From Immersiella caudata (taxonomy: Eukaryota; Ascomycota; Sordariomycetes; Sordariales; Lasiosphaeriaceae), in NCBI GenBank assembly GCA_030512335.1, contig JAULSU010000005.1:2852001-2916000 (forward strand): a stretch of 64,000 bases of DNA, given 5' to 3'. Numbering within the stretch: position 1 is the stretch's first letter; each line of letters begins with the position of its first letter. Under the pieces are notes generated by a model. That model ran no database searches and had not been told where the DNA came from. It worked only from the letters and a program-made list of their open reading frames with translations. Below, one piece after another: positions 1 through 11,520 of this stretch. A program made the position numbers and the translations under genes.

Positions 1-3000
1 TTCCTCCGACTCTATAACGCTCTGCTGCCAATAGCGCAAGAAGATGGAAACAAGATTGACATCGAACATCTGTGGGGCGGGGACTGGGAGAACCCTGAGA
101 CACAGCTATCTTTCATCTGCGCCTTTGCATCTTTGACGCCTGAGCAGCTGGATGCGACAACTATCCCAGGTCTAAAGACAACATTCAAGGTGGAGGATTA
201 TTCTCGATCACCAGAGTCGGTTCGGCTCTACGCCGCCTACGCGGTGAAACATCCTCTCGTTTCTGAAGCTGCTCTTACGGCTGTCTTCAACGTCGCCCTG
301 CATTCCATGCATGCCAGCCAAAGCACAGAGGCTAAGCGCCTCTTCCAAGACGTGGTTGTTCCCAACCTTGCCGTTTTTGTGGTCTCAGCGTTTGGCGTGC
401 CAAAGCCGTGGCCGACCATGGCGGAAGACACCCTCATTTCCTTATTCGACGGCTTTATCCCCAAGTCTCCGGAAGGAGATTTCGTCTTGGACAGTTTGTG
501 GAGGAGGGACAATGAGTGGGTCAAACAGCGGCTCGTCGACAACCACGCGTTGAAACCCATGGGTATCACGTTAATCTTTGACATTGCCCTTCGACACAAC
601 TGGCTTGAGGAACTTGTCTATTATCCGACCGGCTTTGGGCTTGACCTGGTCGCTTTGGCGCATACTGAAGGTCTTCTGGATATCCAACAATGGGCCCAGA
701 AAGCCGCCAGTCGAAGTGTCGATTTCGCGCGTACGATCTTGCAGTACTTGATCATCAAGGCAAGCGTGGAGATTGCCACCCAGCGCGCCGCGCTTGTTGG
801 CGAGTTAACCTCAGTCAAGCAAACCATTCCTCTGCAAATCAAGACCGTCTCGGCGATGCTGCAAGTCTTGGAAGAATTCTTGCCGACAAAGAATCCTGTC
901 CCAGAGCTCATTCTTGTCCAGCGCCAGTGCATCACGGCGTACCCAAGGCTCATCAACTACGGCGAAGGCTTTGACGACATCATTGATGCCAACGGGCGAG
1001 AAGGTAACGCATTACCTCCCGCCGCAAACGCCAGAATGGAAGAACACTACAAGAAGATGTACAGCGACGAGATCGAAGTTCGCAATATCGTCGACATTCT
1101 TGAACGTTATAAGCGGTCCAGGGATCCCCTCGAGCAGGACGTCTTCGCTTGTATGATCCACGGATTATTCGACGAGTATTCCCATTACGTCGACTACCCG
1201 CTTGAGGCCCTGGCAACCACCGCTGTCCTGTTTGGCGGGATAATTTCCCACAAGCTGATATCGGACCTGCCCCTCCAAATCGGACTGGGAATGATTCTGG
1301 AAGCCGTGAGGGACCACCACCCGGATGAGTCCATGTACAAATTCGGGCTGCAGGCACTCATCCAACTCTTCGGCCGCCTCCGTGAGTGGCCGGGTTTTTG
1401 CAGGCAGCTGCACGCCATTCCCGGGCTCCAAGGAACAGAGGCCTGGAAGCAGGCCGACGCAATTGTTCGAGAGCTTGAAGAGGACATGGCTCGTACACGC
1501 AACGGCGGGCCGGCTTCCCACTTGAACATTGGTGGCGGCGACAGCTTGACCAACGGCGGGTTGGAGGATGCGCTTGGATTGGAACAGCATCCTCCCCCCT
1601 TTTCGTCTATCAACGTCGACCTTCCTCCGCCTGGCGTCACGTTCGAGGAGCCGAACGTTGACACACAGGGGAAGATTCAGTTTGTCCTCAACAATCTTAC
1701 CGATACGACATTGCAGGCGATGTTCAAGGAGTTGCGCGACATGCTGGATTTCAAGCATCAACAGTGGTTCGCTAGTCACCTGGTTGAAGAACGCGCCAAG
1801 ATGCAGCCCAATTATCACCACGTGTACCTTGAGCTTGTCAAGCAGTTCGAGGATAAGTCTCTCTGGGCCGAGGTGCTCAGGGAGACGTATATCAGCGTGG
1901 CGAGAATGCTCAACTCTGAACAAACGCTGCAAAGCTCAACCGAGAGAGGGCATCTCAAGAACTTGGGCGGCTGGCTTGGGCTTCTCACCTTGGCTCGCGA
2001 CAAGCCCATCAAGCACAAAAACATCGCATTCAAGCAACTTCTCATTGAGGCACACGACACTAAGCGCCTCATCGTCGTCATCCCATTTGCTTGCAAAGTG
2101 CTGATTCAAGGAGCCACCTCCAACGTCTTCCGGCCGCCAAACCCCTGGCTGATGGACATCATCCACTTGCTCATCGATCTTTACCACAACGCAGAGTTGA
2201 AGCTCAACCAAAAGTTTGAGATTGAAGTGCTCTGCAATGGCTTGAACCTGGACCACAAGAGCATCGAGCCTTCTGGGGAGATTCTCAACAGGGTCCCTGC
2301 TGAAGAGATTGTCGATCTAGGTGGTACCGAGCCCCTCGAGGCCTTCGAGCAGTTGTCGTTGAACGGGATGGCCGCGGTCTCTAATAACCTCACGTCCCAT
2401 GCCTCGCTCCCGGCAATCCCAGACCTAGGTCCTAACATTACGCTACCCGCAACGGAAGTCTGCCCCCCGGCGAAGCTGCACGAAATTGTCCGTCAAGCTC
2501 TCACCCGTGCCCTTCAAGATATCATCCAGCCTGTTGTTGATCGGTCTGTGACTATCGCCGCCATCTCAACGCAGCAAATGATTCACAAGGACTTCGCCAC
2601 CGAGCCAGATGAGAACCGGGTGCGCACCGCAGCCATGAACATGGTCAAGTCTACTGCTGGAAGTCTGGCCCTGGTCACATCCAAGGAGCCCCTTCGCGCC
2701 AATTTCGCGAACTACATGCGTAGCCTGGCCACTGAGCTACCTTCCGGGCTTCCAGAGGGCATCGTCATGCTCTGTGTCAATTCGAACTTGGATCTTGCCT
2801 CTGGCATCATCGAGAAGTCTGCCGAGGAGCGCGCCATCCCCGAGATCGAGGAGCTTGTCGAGTCTGAGCTCGAAGCCCGCCGACGTCACAGGGCACAGAG
2901 GCCTTCAGAGCCCTACATGGACCCGCAGCTCAGCCGTTGGGCCATGACTATTCCTCACCCGTACAAGCTGAACCCCAATCCCAATGGCTTGAACGCTGAG

Positions 3001-5481
3001 CAGATGGCAATCTATGACGATTTTGCAAGACACACCAGGGTAACCGCAGCAACCGCACCGCCTTCCCTCGTACCGGTTGCTTCCGATGCGAGGTCCATTG
3101 CGAATGAAGTTCTCTCGGAGCAGTTCAACCCAATCCCAAGCCTTCCCACCCCTGCCGAGACGCCGCAGCTCCCACACCTCGGAGGGCCCCTTGGACACTA
3201 TCCGCAGGGCCATGCTGCGCTTACGAACGGACGTCAGCCTGGTCCCAACCCAATCGACGTCAGGACTGCGGCAGAAAGAGTCAACAAGTTCCTCGAGTCT
3301 CTCGCCAGCGCCGCGGCGAATGCCCCAGAGCAGCACTTTGGCGATCTTCCCAGAGAGTCGGCGGTGTTGGACATTATTGATGCCCTTGTCCAGCTCATCA
3401 TCAAGACGCAACAATCATCCGACGACTTCGCTTCCTACGCAGCAACCCAGATCGCGCAGCAGATCTTCCAACAGCCTCAGCAGCCCGCAGCCAGCAACAG
3501 CTTGTTGCTTGAGAGCTTGGTACATGTCCTAGAGACAGTCCGCAAGATTGCTGGACCTACAACAAGCCAGCAGGTTCGGTCCCTGTTCCATGGGCGACCA
3601 GCGCAGGCCTACCTGAACCTCCCACTTATCGCTGCGCTACTTGGGACAGATCTCCTTGACTGGAGAAGCATCGATACAGCCATGTCCAAAGCTCTCCAGC
3701 AGCGTAAGGAAGGGTCGATCGAGTTCCTCGAGTCGCTAATGGACTTGACTCTTCTGAACGACAACCCGCTTGCGTTATACGCCGATTTTGTGCGCAGTCT
3801 GGTGGAAGCCTGGATGTGGATCGAGGAGGAGCCCGATGTTTCGGCTGGGCAACGCTTCAAGTCGAAGGTGCTCGCTAAGGCGCCTGACCTTCCGCCCGGC
3901 CTCACGCAGCTCGAGATCAGCGCTATCCAGGCCGAGCAAATGGACTACGTCTTCGAGGAATGGGTGCACCTCTGCAACAACCCCGCTGCGGCAGACAAGG
4001 CGGCGAGTATCTTTGTCCTGCAGATGCACTCTAGGAACGTCGTCAAGGACAAGGAAGACCTGTTCCTTTTCGTCCGCCAAGCGATTGACAAGTCTGTGGA
4101 ACGATATGAGCAGATCTTCCCGCTCACAGGCAACGCAACAGAGAGCTATCAGTCCATTGATGCGCTTGCGAGGATGGTCATCATCTTCCTTAAGTCCCAC
4201 GAAGCCGGCAGTGAAGGGAAGTCGGAGAGGGCCATGTTTCTGGATTCGGTTCTCTCACTTGCTGTGCTGGTGCTGAACAGCCATTACACCAAGCGTGGTG
4301 AATCGTTCAACCCGCGTGTCTTCTTCCGATTCTTCTCGATGCTTCTTCTCGAAGTTGCCGCAGCCTCGGAAGATCTATCTGATGACGACCGCCACCGCGT
4401 CATGCTGAAGTTTGCGGACCGCTTCTCCGACATCCGACCTGTCTACTACCCGGGTTTCTTGCACAATTGGCTCTCTCTTATCATGCACCGCGGGTTCATG
4501 CCAACAATCCTCTCTTTGCCCAACGGAGCAGGTTGGGTCCATTATACGAAGCTGCTCCAGCACCTGCTCTCCTTTGTTGGAGACCTGATCAAGCCTCTGG
4601 ATGTTTCGGATATCGCCAAGGAACTCTATCAAGCAACACTGAAGTTGCTGACAATATTGCAGCATGACTTCCCCGACTATATTGCTGCCAACCACGTGCA
4701 GCTGACGCAGAGCCTCCCCCCTCATGTGACGCAGCTCTACAACATGATCCTCTTCGCGAGCCCCGCTTCTGCTAAGCTAGCGGACCCCTTCCAGCCGGGC
4801 CTAAAGATCGACAGGCTGCCCGATATCAAGGAAGCGCCCATCAGCATGTATAACGCAGTGGGCCATCTTCGCAACGCCGGGTTGCTCGAGCTCCTGGAGC
4901 AGACGCTGTTGAACGGTCCGTCAGAGGACGCCATTGCCCAGATTGGCCACATCATCAGCAAGCCCGATGGCGACGCGTCCACATTCGGCTATGTGCCGGT
5001 CGGCGTGAGCCGTCAAGTTATTGATGCCGTTGTTGCGCACATTGGAAACTTCGCCATTAGCCGCGCAGCTTCAAAGGCCGACGGTGCTGTTTTCATTTCA
5101 GGGGCCTCAGATATCAGGACCTTGTACATGCTGGTGACGGAAGCGTCTCCCGAAGCAAGGTATTACCTGCTCGGCTCCATGGTCAACGAACTCCGGTATC
5201 CGAACGCGGCGACGCACTACTTCAGCCAGGCGCTTCTGGATATCTTCGGACGCGACATGAACGACCCTCAAGAGACGGAGATGCGCCAGCAGCTTACTCG
5301 CATACTCCTCGAGAGGCTGGTCGGGTACTGGCCTCAGCCGTGGGGTCTCATGATCACCATCATTGAGCTCATCAAGAATGAGAAGTACCATTTCTTTGAT
5401 CTGCCTTTTATCAAGGCGGCGCCAGAGGTTCGCCGCCTTTTCGAAGAGAAGATCATGAAGGCCAGCGGCGGCTTTCAGTAG
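1..5481 (+). CDS. NOT1: CCR4-NOT complex scaffold subunit Not1 (5'-truncated by window edge)
   Basis: Scaffold of the CCR4-NOT deadenylase, which shortens mRNA poly(A) tails and links decay to transcription and translation in nucleus and cytoplasm. The frame is open from base 1, so the true start lies outside; 1826 residues are visible with no intron. In fragment numbering, about 336-495 resembles the helical region that in animals binds tristetraprolin. About 558-705 is the MIF4G-like region that docks Caf1 and Ccr4. About 825-960 is the DUF3819 (CN9BD) helical domain, beginning PPAKLHEIVRQAL. The last roughly 430 residues form the Not1 C-terminal superfamily domain that binds Not2/Not3-5, with the signature stretch NEKYHFFDLPFI close to the end. 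The order and spacing match full-length Not1 of about 2,000-2,400 residues. Domain names come from family knowledge; the match was made by reading. Confidence 0.95.
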   Translation, partial: FLRLYNALLPIAQEDGNKIDIEHLWGGDWENPETQLSFICAFASLTPEQLDATTIPGLKTTFKVEDYSRSPESVRLYAAYAVKHPLVSEAALTAVFNVALHSMHASQSTEAKRLFQDVVVPNLAVFVVSAFGVPKPWPTMAEDTLISLFDGFIPKSPEGDFVLDSLWRRDNEWVKQRLVDNHALKPMGITLIFDIALRHNWLEELVYYPTGFGLDLVALAHTEGLLDIQQWAQKAASRSVDFARTILQYLIIKASVEIATQRAALVGELTSVKQTIPLQIKTVSAMLQVLEEFLPTKNPVPELILVQRQCITAYPRLINYGEGFDDIIDANGREGNALPPAANARMEEHYKKMYSDEIEVRNIVDILERYKRSRDPLEQDVFACMIHGLFDEYSHYVDYPLEALATTAVLFGGIISHKLISDLPLQIGLGMILEAVRDHHPDESMYKFGLQALIQLFGRLREWPGFCRQLHAIPGLQGTEAWKQADAIVRELEEDMARTRNGGPASHLNIGGGDSLTNGGLEDALGLEQHPPPFSSINVDLPPPGVTFEEPNVDTQGKIQFVLNNLTDTTLQAMFKELRDMLDFKHQQWFASHLVEERAKMQPNYHHVYLELVKQFEDKSLWAEVLRETYISVARMLNSEQTLQSSTERGHLKNLGGWLGLLTLARDKPIKHKNIAFKQLLIEAHDTKRLIVVIPFACKVLIQGATSNVFRPPNPWLMDIIHLLIDLYHNAELKLNQKFEIEVLCNGLNLDHKSIEPSGEILNRVPAEEIVDLGGTEPLEAFEQLSLNGMAAVSNNLTSHASLPAIPDLGPNITLPATEVCPPAKLHEIVRQALTRALQDIIQPVVDRSVTIAAISTQQMIHKDFATEPDENRVRTAAMNMVKSTAGSLALVTSKEPLRANFANYMRSLATELPSGLPEGIVMLCVNSNLDLASGIIEKSAEERAIPEIEELVESELEARRRHRAQRPSEPYMDPQLSRWAMTIPHPYKLNPNPNGLNAEQMAIYDDFARHTRVTAATAPPSLVPVASDARSIANEVLSEQFNPIPSLPTPAETPQLPHLGGPLGHYPQGHAALTNGRQPGPNPIDVRTAAERVNKFLESLASAAANAPEQHFGDLPRESAVLDIIDALVQLIIKTQQSSDDFASYAATQIAQQIFQQPQQPAASNSLLLESLVHVLETVRKIAGPTTSQQVRSLFHGRPAQAYLNLPLIAALLGTDLLDWRSIDTAMSKALQQRKEGSIEFLESLMDLTLLNDNPLALYADFVRSLVEAWMWIEEEPDVSAGQRFKSKVLAKAPDLPPGLTQLEISAIQAEQMDYVFEEWVHLCNNPAAADKAASIFVLQMHSRNVVKDKEDLFLFVRQAIDKSVERYEQIFPLTGNATESYQSIDALARMVIIFLKSHEAGSEGKSERAMFLDSVLSLAVLVLNSHYTKRGESFNPRVFFRFFSMLLLEVAAASEDLSDDDRHRVMLKFADRFSDIRPVYYPGFLHNWLSLIMHRGFMPTILSLPNGAGWVHYTKLLQHLLSFVGDLIKPLDVSDIAKELYQATLKLLTILQHDFPDYIAANHVQLTQSLPPHVTQLYNMILFASPASAKLADPFQPGLKIDRLPDIKEAPISMYNAVGHLRNAGLLELLEQTLLNGPSEDAIAQIGHIISKPDGDASTFGYVPVGVSRQVIDAVVAHIGNFAISRAASKADGAVFISGASDIRTLYMLVTEASPEARYYLLGSMVNELRYPNAATHYFSQALLDIFGRDMNDPQETEMRQQLTRILLERLVGYWPQPWGLMITIIELIKNEKYHFFDLPFIKAAPEVRRLFEEKIMKASGGFQ

Positions 5482-8400
5482 GATGGCGATAATAGTTTTG
5501 TACGATTGCACGCAGGTGGGGAAGGAGTACTTGGGTCTGGCGGCAACAGGATGCTCCTCTTCCATACACGGCGGTGAATTTGCCACCTGCTGCAGCGGTT
5601 ATCCTTTAAGCAATGTTCTGGCTTCTTGATCTGAGATGCCGTTTGGGAACGAAGGCTTAGATGACACAACACATATCATGGGACGGCGTTTGGTACTAGA
5701 ACTGAATGCTGTCTTTTAGGGACCATGCTAGGAGAAATGGAATGACACGGGGAGACTGAAATAGTAATGTCTTCAGGGAAGGGTGGATACTTGCAGCGAA
5801 TACGGCATGGTCAGGCATGTAGTAGTCTGGTGGCCTTGTAGTTTATGTACTATAATATATGGAACTCGGCGTCCTATTTACTTTGTCGTTAGATTGGGGT
5901 GCTGCCTGGACGGAGCGGCGCGGAGCAGCAAATAGCCTTTCTCGAGTCCTTGCCGCATAACAATTTTGTCGCCTTTGTCCTTTCGGCTTCACATCCGCGA
6001 CACTACTAACCTAACTTGTTATCTTTAAGGCATTTGGTATGTGAAACAAAGTATCAGAGGAAATAGACGTAGTTATATCTCGCATTGGGATGTCTCGCAC
6101 GCTTGACTTCCAGGTTTTCTGTCCTTTTGATTCATCGGTCTCCGACTCGCGCTCTTCGTGCCGTAAAATTCAACATACCTAGATAGCAAATACAAACCAT
6201 GGGTCATACCACAAGCACATTCCATGTTTCCCGGGGGGTTGTCAGCCTCATTCAGAGAGAGGCGCAGGGAATGAATAGGGGGCTGTTTGAAAGGGTCTAA
6301 AAAGTCAAATATGTATTATCTGTTAGCTAACCGAGGTGCAACTTCAGTTAAACAGCATACGAAGAATTCATACTACTATACTCATCGCCAAATAGCACCT
6401 ATTTCATAGTATGTTGATTCAGCCAGTTAAGTTGGAGTTATGCACCACCTAAAACTCTCACAACTTGCCCTGGCCAAATCCGCAGATGGAGGCTTTCTAT
6501 TCGGCTGCCAACACAAGACCCAGGCACATCGCACAGTTCTTGCTTTTCCTGATAAATTCAAAGTCATCGATCGCATCTCGTCTGAGACACTGCACCGGCG
6601 CGGACGATATGATCCGCTACTCAGGGCAGCGAGAACATCACAGCCCGCTTGGCTCAGTGGTAGAGCGCGTCACTAGTGATGACAAGGGGCGAGACATCAT
6701 GCGTTGGATCCATATTGGTGGATTGTCCTGTTTCCTCTTGCGGAGGGGGATCCTCTTTTTGCTCCTGTTTAGGCTCTGGTCTGGGTTTGGACAGACATTA
6801 TGTCACAGAGCGGGTAATGGTTGAGCTGGAGGGTCTTTCAAATGCAGTGTTTCGAGTTTTATGGGTTGAGGGGCAGGAATCCGAATACTTATTGTTTTAA
6901 ATTGGAGAAATACAGATCGAGTCTGAGGTCCACACTGGGTCGGTTTTTGTGAAGTACGAGGTAACTGGCTGAGTGAGCTGTGACCTCTATTGCCTTTGCA
7001 AGGAGGGTAATGAAATCAGAGAGGCCAAGTCATGGGGCATTTGAAGTACTTGGGAATTCAAAGAAGACGAAAACCCACTGGAAAGTCCTCGATCCCAGTC
7101 TGCTGGTGAAGCTAAGAGGCTGATGGTATCGGGGATATAACTCCTCCCGGAGTGCTCGGACCCATTCTTCATGAACCCTTAATTATGGGTTCGGGGTTCA
7201 AACAGAAACACTCGTCTGCTGAGGCTACGGGTATCTTGTTGCTTTTGTAAAGGGACATTTAGTTACATTTCGAACCACGCGTACAAGTCAAGCAATACAC
7301 AATATCGTCGTCTTGGTCATCACCAACATCGCTTGAATGCCCTCAATTGCCAAAGCAGGCAAACTTGCCAAGAGATTCATGAGAATATGGTGTGTACCGA
7401 ACTTTACGTTGATGACCGAGACTCCGCAGCAAATGATCTCTTGGCCCCAGTGGAATGAGGTCTCGATCACTCAAAAAAAGAGAGACGACAATAGCATCTC
7501 TAACTCCTTGATCATTTCTGAAGCGCGGGAATTTCGGGTGCACGCCACTGGCTAGTTTCATGTATGTTGGGCACTGCCTTCAAAGGCGGTGAGAAAGTCG
7601 TCGGCGAACTAACCAGAGGAGAAACGTCGTTTCTGGTTTTAGACTCGAAGGATTCCGGGGAAGCAAACTCAGTGAGGCAAAAACGTCAAAGCTCCCTGCC
7701 TGGAGTTGGAGCCAGATGAGGTCGGGGAAAAGAGCCTATTGGTCAACCAAGTTTGATTGCAGCGCGCTCGAGAGCCAGCACGCGGGAGCGAGGGGTCAGG
7801 GCGGCTCTTTGTGTTTTGGGCATCGGGCCAGCCACTTGGTTTCTGGATGGGGTGATGAAAGACGCTCAGCGCTGATGTGGAGGAGGGGTAGAGGTGTGAT
7901 GATGTCGTATTCCTTTCTTTTCTGGGAGATCTTTGCTGGAGAGGGGAACGCGGAGAGGGACGGAAGGGTCAACGGTCTTGAATGGACGTCACCGGAGCAG
8001 ATCTTCCTAGAGGTTGGCAGCGCACCTCGTGGGGTAGCGTTCCCGTCTCGATACATTGGTTGCCTTCTGGATCCGACGCCCTGCAGAGGGAAGCTGTGAA
8101 GCTTGCGAGTTGGCGGGTGTGATTGGGTTGGAAGTGATTTATGACTCCCTTGCTTGTGCTGCTTGGTTGGACTTCAAGCAAGGAGGTTGGGCTACCTTAC
8201 CTGGAGCAAGACATGTCGGCATGTCGAGCAGCACGGCACCTCGGGGAAAGGTTGGCGCACTTTGTTGACCGCCTTGACCGCCTTCGTCTGCTTTGGCAGC
8301 CATAGTGCACGGCAGACCGGCAGTGAAGAAAGAAAAAAATTGTCAGAAGCGGGGTCGGGTTTGGTTCAGGTTCAGGTCAGCTACTGTCTTATTTTTTTCC

Positions 8401-10147
8401 TTCGCAACCGCAGGGCCCGAAAGGGCCGTCAGGTATCCCAGCACCCGTTGCAGGGTATGATTGGGCGAGCTGAAGCCGGGCCCCACCAGCGGTACCGAAG
8501 TTTGAAGCACAGGCGAGGCAAAACACAGGACCGGGGTACTTCTGGCGTGATCTAACCTGCCGGAGCTTCGGTGGCTTCTGCGAGGTGGCGCAAGGGAGAT
8601 CGCCTCGATGTGTCTCTCTCCCAGCTGGACCCCTTTTTGGAGGATTTTCCCCCTGAGTCTTTTTCGTCACGAGGGTCGTTTTTATTTTTTATGTTTTGCT
8701 TTCTCTTCTCATTCTGCAAGGGTTTCCGCAATACAGACGTTCTCCTGGAAACGCTGTGGGTACAGCGGGTGCATTTTATTTGCGGCATGCCAGTGAAACG
8801 CTGCCCCGGAAACCCGAGAACGGTGGTGGATGGCGAGACCTCTTCTCGAATGCTTCTGGTAGGCGAGTCGAATCCTGGGGCAGCGGGTTTGTTTGTATTA
8901 TTAGTGGAGCCACTTTCGGGAGTTTTATGATATCTCTGTCGGCCGAGGATGGGAGGCACCTAGCAAGCAGAGAATTTGCCTTTGTCTCCGCTCCGAATCA
9001 CGGCTCGACATCTCTCTCGAGTTTGCTGCAATACCGGCCTGCGTCGCCGCGTGTCAAGGGCGGGGCGTGCTGATGTCACTATCGCCGCCACTATCGCCGT
9101 CACCGTCACCGATCAACGCCCTCCGCAGCTAGGCACCTAGCTGAGGGACAGCGACTTGCGACAGGCGAGCTGCAACCCGCGATCTGCCAGGCTGCTGAGT
9201 GGTGCGAATGGGATCTGACAGGTCTATACCCGCGTGAATTTCTTCTTCTTTTGCCTCCCCCTTTCTCGCCGCGGCGTGGTGGCACACCTGAAGGCGGCTG
9301 GCCCGGCTTTTCTTCTTCGGCATCTTATTTTCTCACGGCCGCCCATTGGTCGCGTGGTAGCCCATCGACGGTCGCGGGTAAGGAATGACCAAGGTCGAGT
9401 GTCATGGTAACCGTACTGTGGTGGAACCTGCATGTGGATTGCGCACAGAGTGGGTGCCTCGCCCGGTTCATCGATGCGTTTTCGTTCGCAGAAGCTCTTG
9501 CAGCTCTCTCGCGGGTTTCTGCGCATGACTGCTTCGCCAGAGCTGTTGCGATTGCCTAGGCACGCTGGGGTGTGCGACCAGCTTGAACCCACCGCGAGCG
9601 TGCCAAAGTGGGAATCATACCGCCTTTTTGGACGGCTCACACTTGCCATCCCTGTCCTGGACCCTTAATCCCTGTCGTTGACTCTTGGCGTGCAGCCTGC
9701 TGCTGCAGCAATCCAGCCCGTCGCTCCCCCCTTCCTCCCAAAACAACCCGCTCCCCCAACGGCAGCAAAAAAAAAGTTACAGCGACTTTTGCGCCGCCAT
9801 CGTCGTCCTCCTGTCTCATTCCCGAGCCTCCCGCCCGCCACCTCCTCGCCCTCACCCCTTCCCCCTACTCGCCGCATCTCCAGAACGTCCCCCAGTTGCT
9901 TCTCCGGGTCTCCCCTTTTCAGCTCTGGTTCGATCGTGCCATTTTTTCGCTTGCGACTCGAGACAGGGTCGACGAAGTGCAACGGTTCCTTGGCGCAGCT
10001 CGACGCCGCGGCATTGGCGATCCCCATCTCATCCGGCGCCCAAACGAGACTCCGATCGGGGGCCATAGCATTGGGCGATTATCGCGTTACATGCTGTAAA
10101 TCAGTCGCACTTCCCTCCCGTCGTCGAGTTTCCATTTTTTGCCCATC
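5482..10147. other. Gene-poor spacer and long leader upstream of the Gds1-like gene
   Basis: About 4.7 kb with no convincing protein gene: open frames here are short, mostly lack ATG starts, and show no recognisable domains. The left part holds the NOT1 3' UTR. A tRNA-Thr-like sequence lies at 6643-6713. From about 8300 to 10147 the plus strand is rich in pyrimidine tracts and short A or T runs, including A9 near 9767, as expected of a fungal promoter and long 5' leader. Part of this may be transcribed as 5' UTR of the downstream gene. Confidence 0.6.
6643..6713 (+). tRNA. Degenerate tRNA-Thr (AGU), probable pseudogene
   Basis: The 5' half is an excellent tRNA: acceptor strand GCCCGCT, a perfect box A (TGGCTCAGTGG), a normal D arm, and an anticodon arm with loop CTAGTGA, i.e. 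U33 followed by anticodon AGU for threonine. The anticodon stem has four of five pairs. The 3' half is poor: the T-loop reads GTTGGATCC instead of GTTCGATCC, box B lies about 7 bases too far from box A, and no 3' acceptor strand AGCGGGC follows. A functional gene is unlikely; a decayed copy or inserted half-tRNA fits better. Confidence 0.45.
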
Positions 10148-11520
10148 ATGCCGTACAACACTCGTCGCAAGTCGCTGTCGCTACCTTCGCTTGGTATTCA
10201 CGTCCCCGTCTCCAACGCCCAAAGAGCAGCCGCAGCGAACCGAGCTATTGCTCTCCAGAACAGCAACAACAGCTCGCGTACACCCTCGCCAACAACATCC
10301 ATGGGGTCACCAGTGAGAGAGGATGCACCGCCAACGAAGCGGTTGAAGCGCGCGCACACCGCCGACATGGACGATGCACCAACTTCCGAGCCGCTCCCAA
10401 AGAAGCGTGACGACTCTGTAAGGTTTGAGAACACGCCACCGCCATCGCCCGAGGCCGAGCAACCTTCGATCGAGATGGATGACGCTGAGGAGGAGTCTAT
10501 ACCAAAGATCGGCCTGGAGGGCATCAACGATGAGATTGTCGAGGCAGTTATTGTGCAGCTCCAAAACACTGGCAACCGGCCGCACTTGGTCAAGGAACTT
10601 GCAGCCGTCTTGATGCAGCAGCTCAAAATCGTTCAGCAGTACGTCCCGTCTCCACAGCCGTTCGCTCCGCTGTCTTAGCTAACATATGGTGTCTCCACAG
10701 GTCCGCGAACCCTTGCGCCATCATTTCGTCGCGGTTAGCCAGCTATCTGAAGCGGTCTTGCTGGTCTGCTCTCGCACCTTGCCCTCTGGCCAAGGAGCTG
10801 GAATCAGTCCACCCCCGCCGAACGTACTTCTACCTCACCACTTGCCCCCATCAGCCTCTTCCTGACCCGGCTGCTGCTGCGACACTTAGCCAGCTCGCCC
10901 ACATGCGGACGATAATATCTCCAAGCCTGTCAAGCGCTGCTTCGGGTTCAGAGGATGCCGATTCCGATAGGCGGCGCGAGCTTAGTCCTAGCCCCGAGGT
11001 TGACCTATCGAGCCCAGAGTTTGACGATATGGATGATGACATCGCCATGCCGACCACGCCTATTGGGTCGCTGTCACTTCGAGGGTTCGGCATGCCGCCG
11101 GGGCATTTTTCTCATGGCGTGGGCCTGCCAGGGCGCAACCACCGAGCTGCGTCGCCGCCCCTTGAGAAGGACGAGAAGGAGTTTACACAGACAGCAGATG
11201 GGTTGCAGAAGAGGAAACTCAGCGGTGATTTGCTTTCTGGCACTGGGAATACAACGGCCAACGTGGATATTGACTATTGCGCCAAGGACGATAGTGGGCT
11301 CTTTGGTGAAAAAATGCTGACGGCCACGCCTGCAGTGACCATGGGGCACATCAACTTCGTCACAAGCCCGTCTATTCGGCCATCAACAATGTCTCTCAAC
11401 TTTGGCAAAAGAGACATGGAGGCTGACAGCTGGTTGAAGCTGGAGAATATGCTGGAGTGGGACAGGAGTCCTGAGAACATCGAACTTGAGGAGCTGGATG
11501 GGCTTCTGAATGACTATTAG
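10148..11520 (+). CDS. Gds1-type winged-helix nuclear protein
   Basis: Predicted nuclear regulator of 436 residues, encoded by exons 10148-10638 and 10701-11520 (62-bp intron with GTACGT donor, GCTAAC branch point and CACAG acceptor). Residues about 117-220 form the fungal Gds1-type winged helix: a helix EAVIVQLQNTGNRPHLVKEL, then RLASYLKRSCW and the wing stretch RRTYFYLTTCPH. The yeast namesake was isolated as a suppressor linked to nuclear control of mitochondrial function; DNA binding is inferred from the fold only. The N terminus has a basic patch PTKRLKRAH and many S/TP sites; the C-terminal half is acidic and probably disordered. ATG 10148 is the first in-frame ATG and precedes the basic start MPYNTRRKSLSLP. 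The second exon lacks the winged helix without this splice, which supports the model. Confidence 0.82.

Noticed and set aside
9920..9950. TGGTTCGATCG followed by T6, resembling box B plus Pol III terminator
   Set aside because: The surrounding bases do not form a T stem, and no upstream tRNA body is present.
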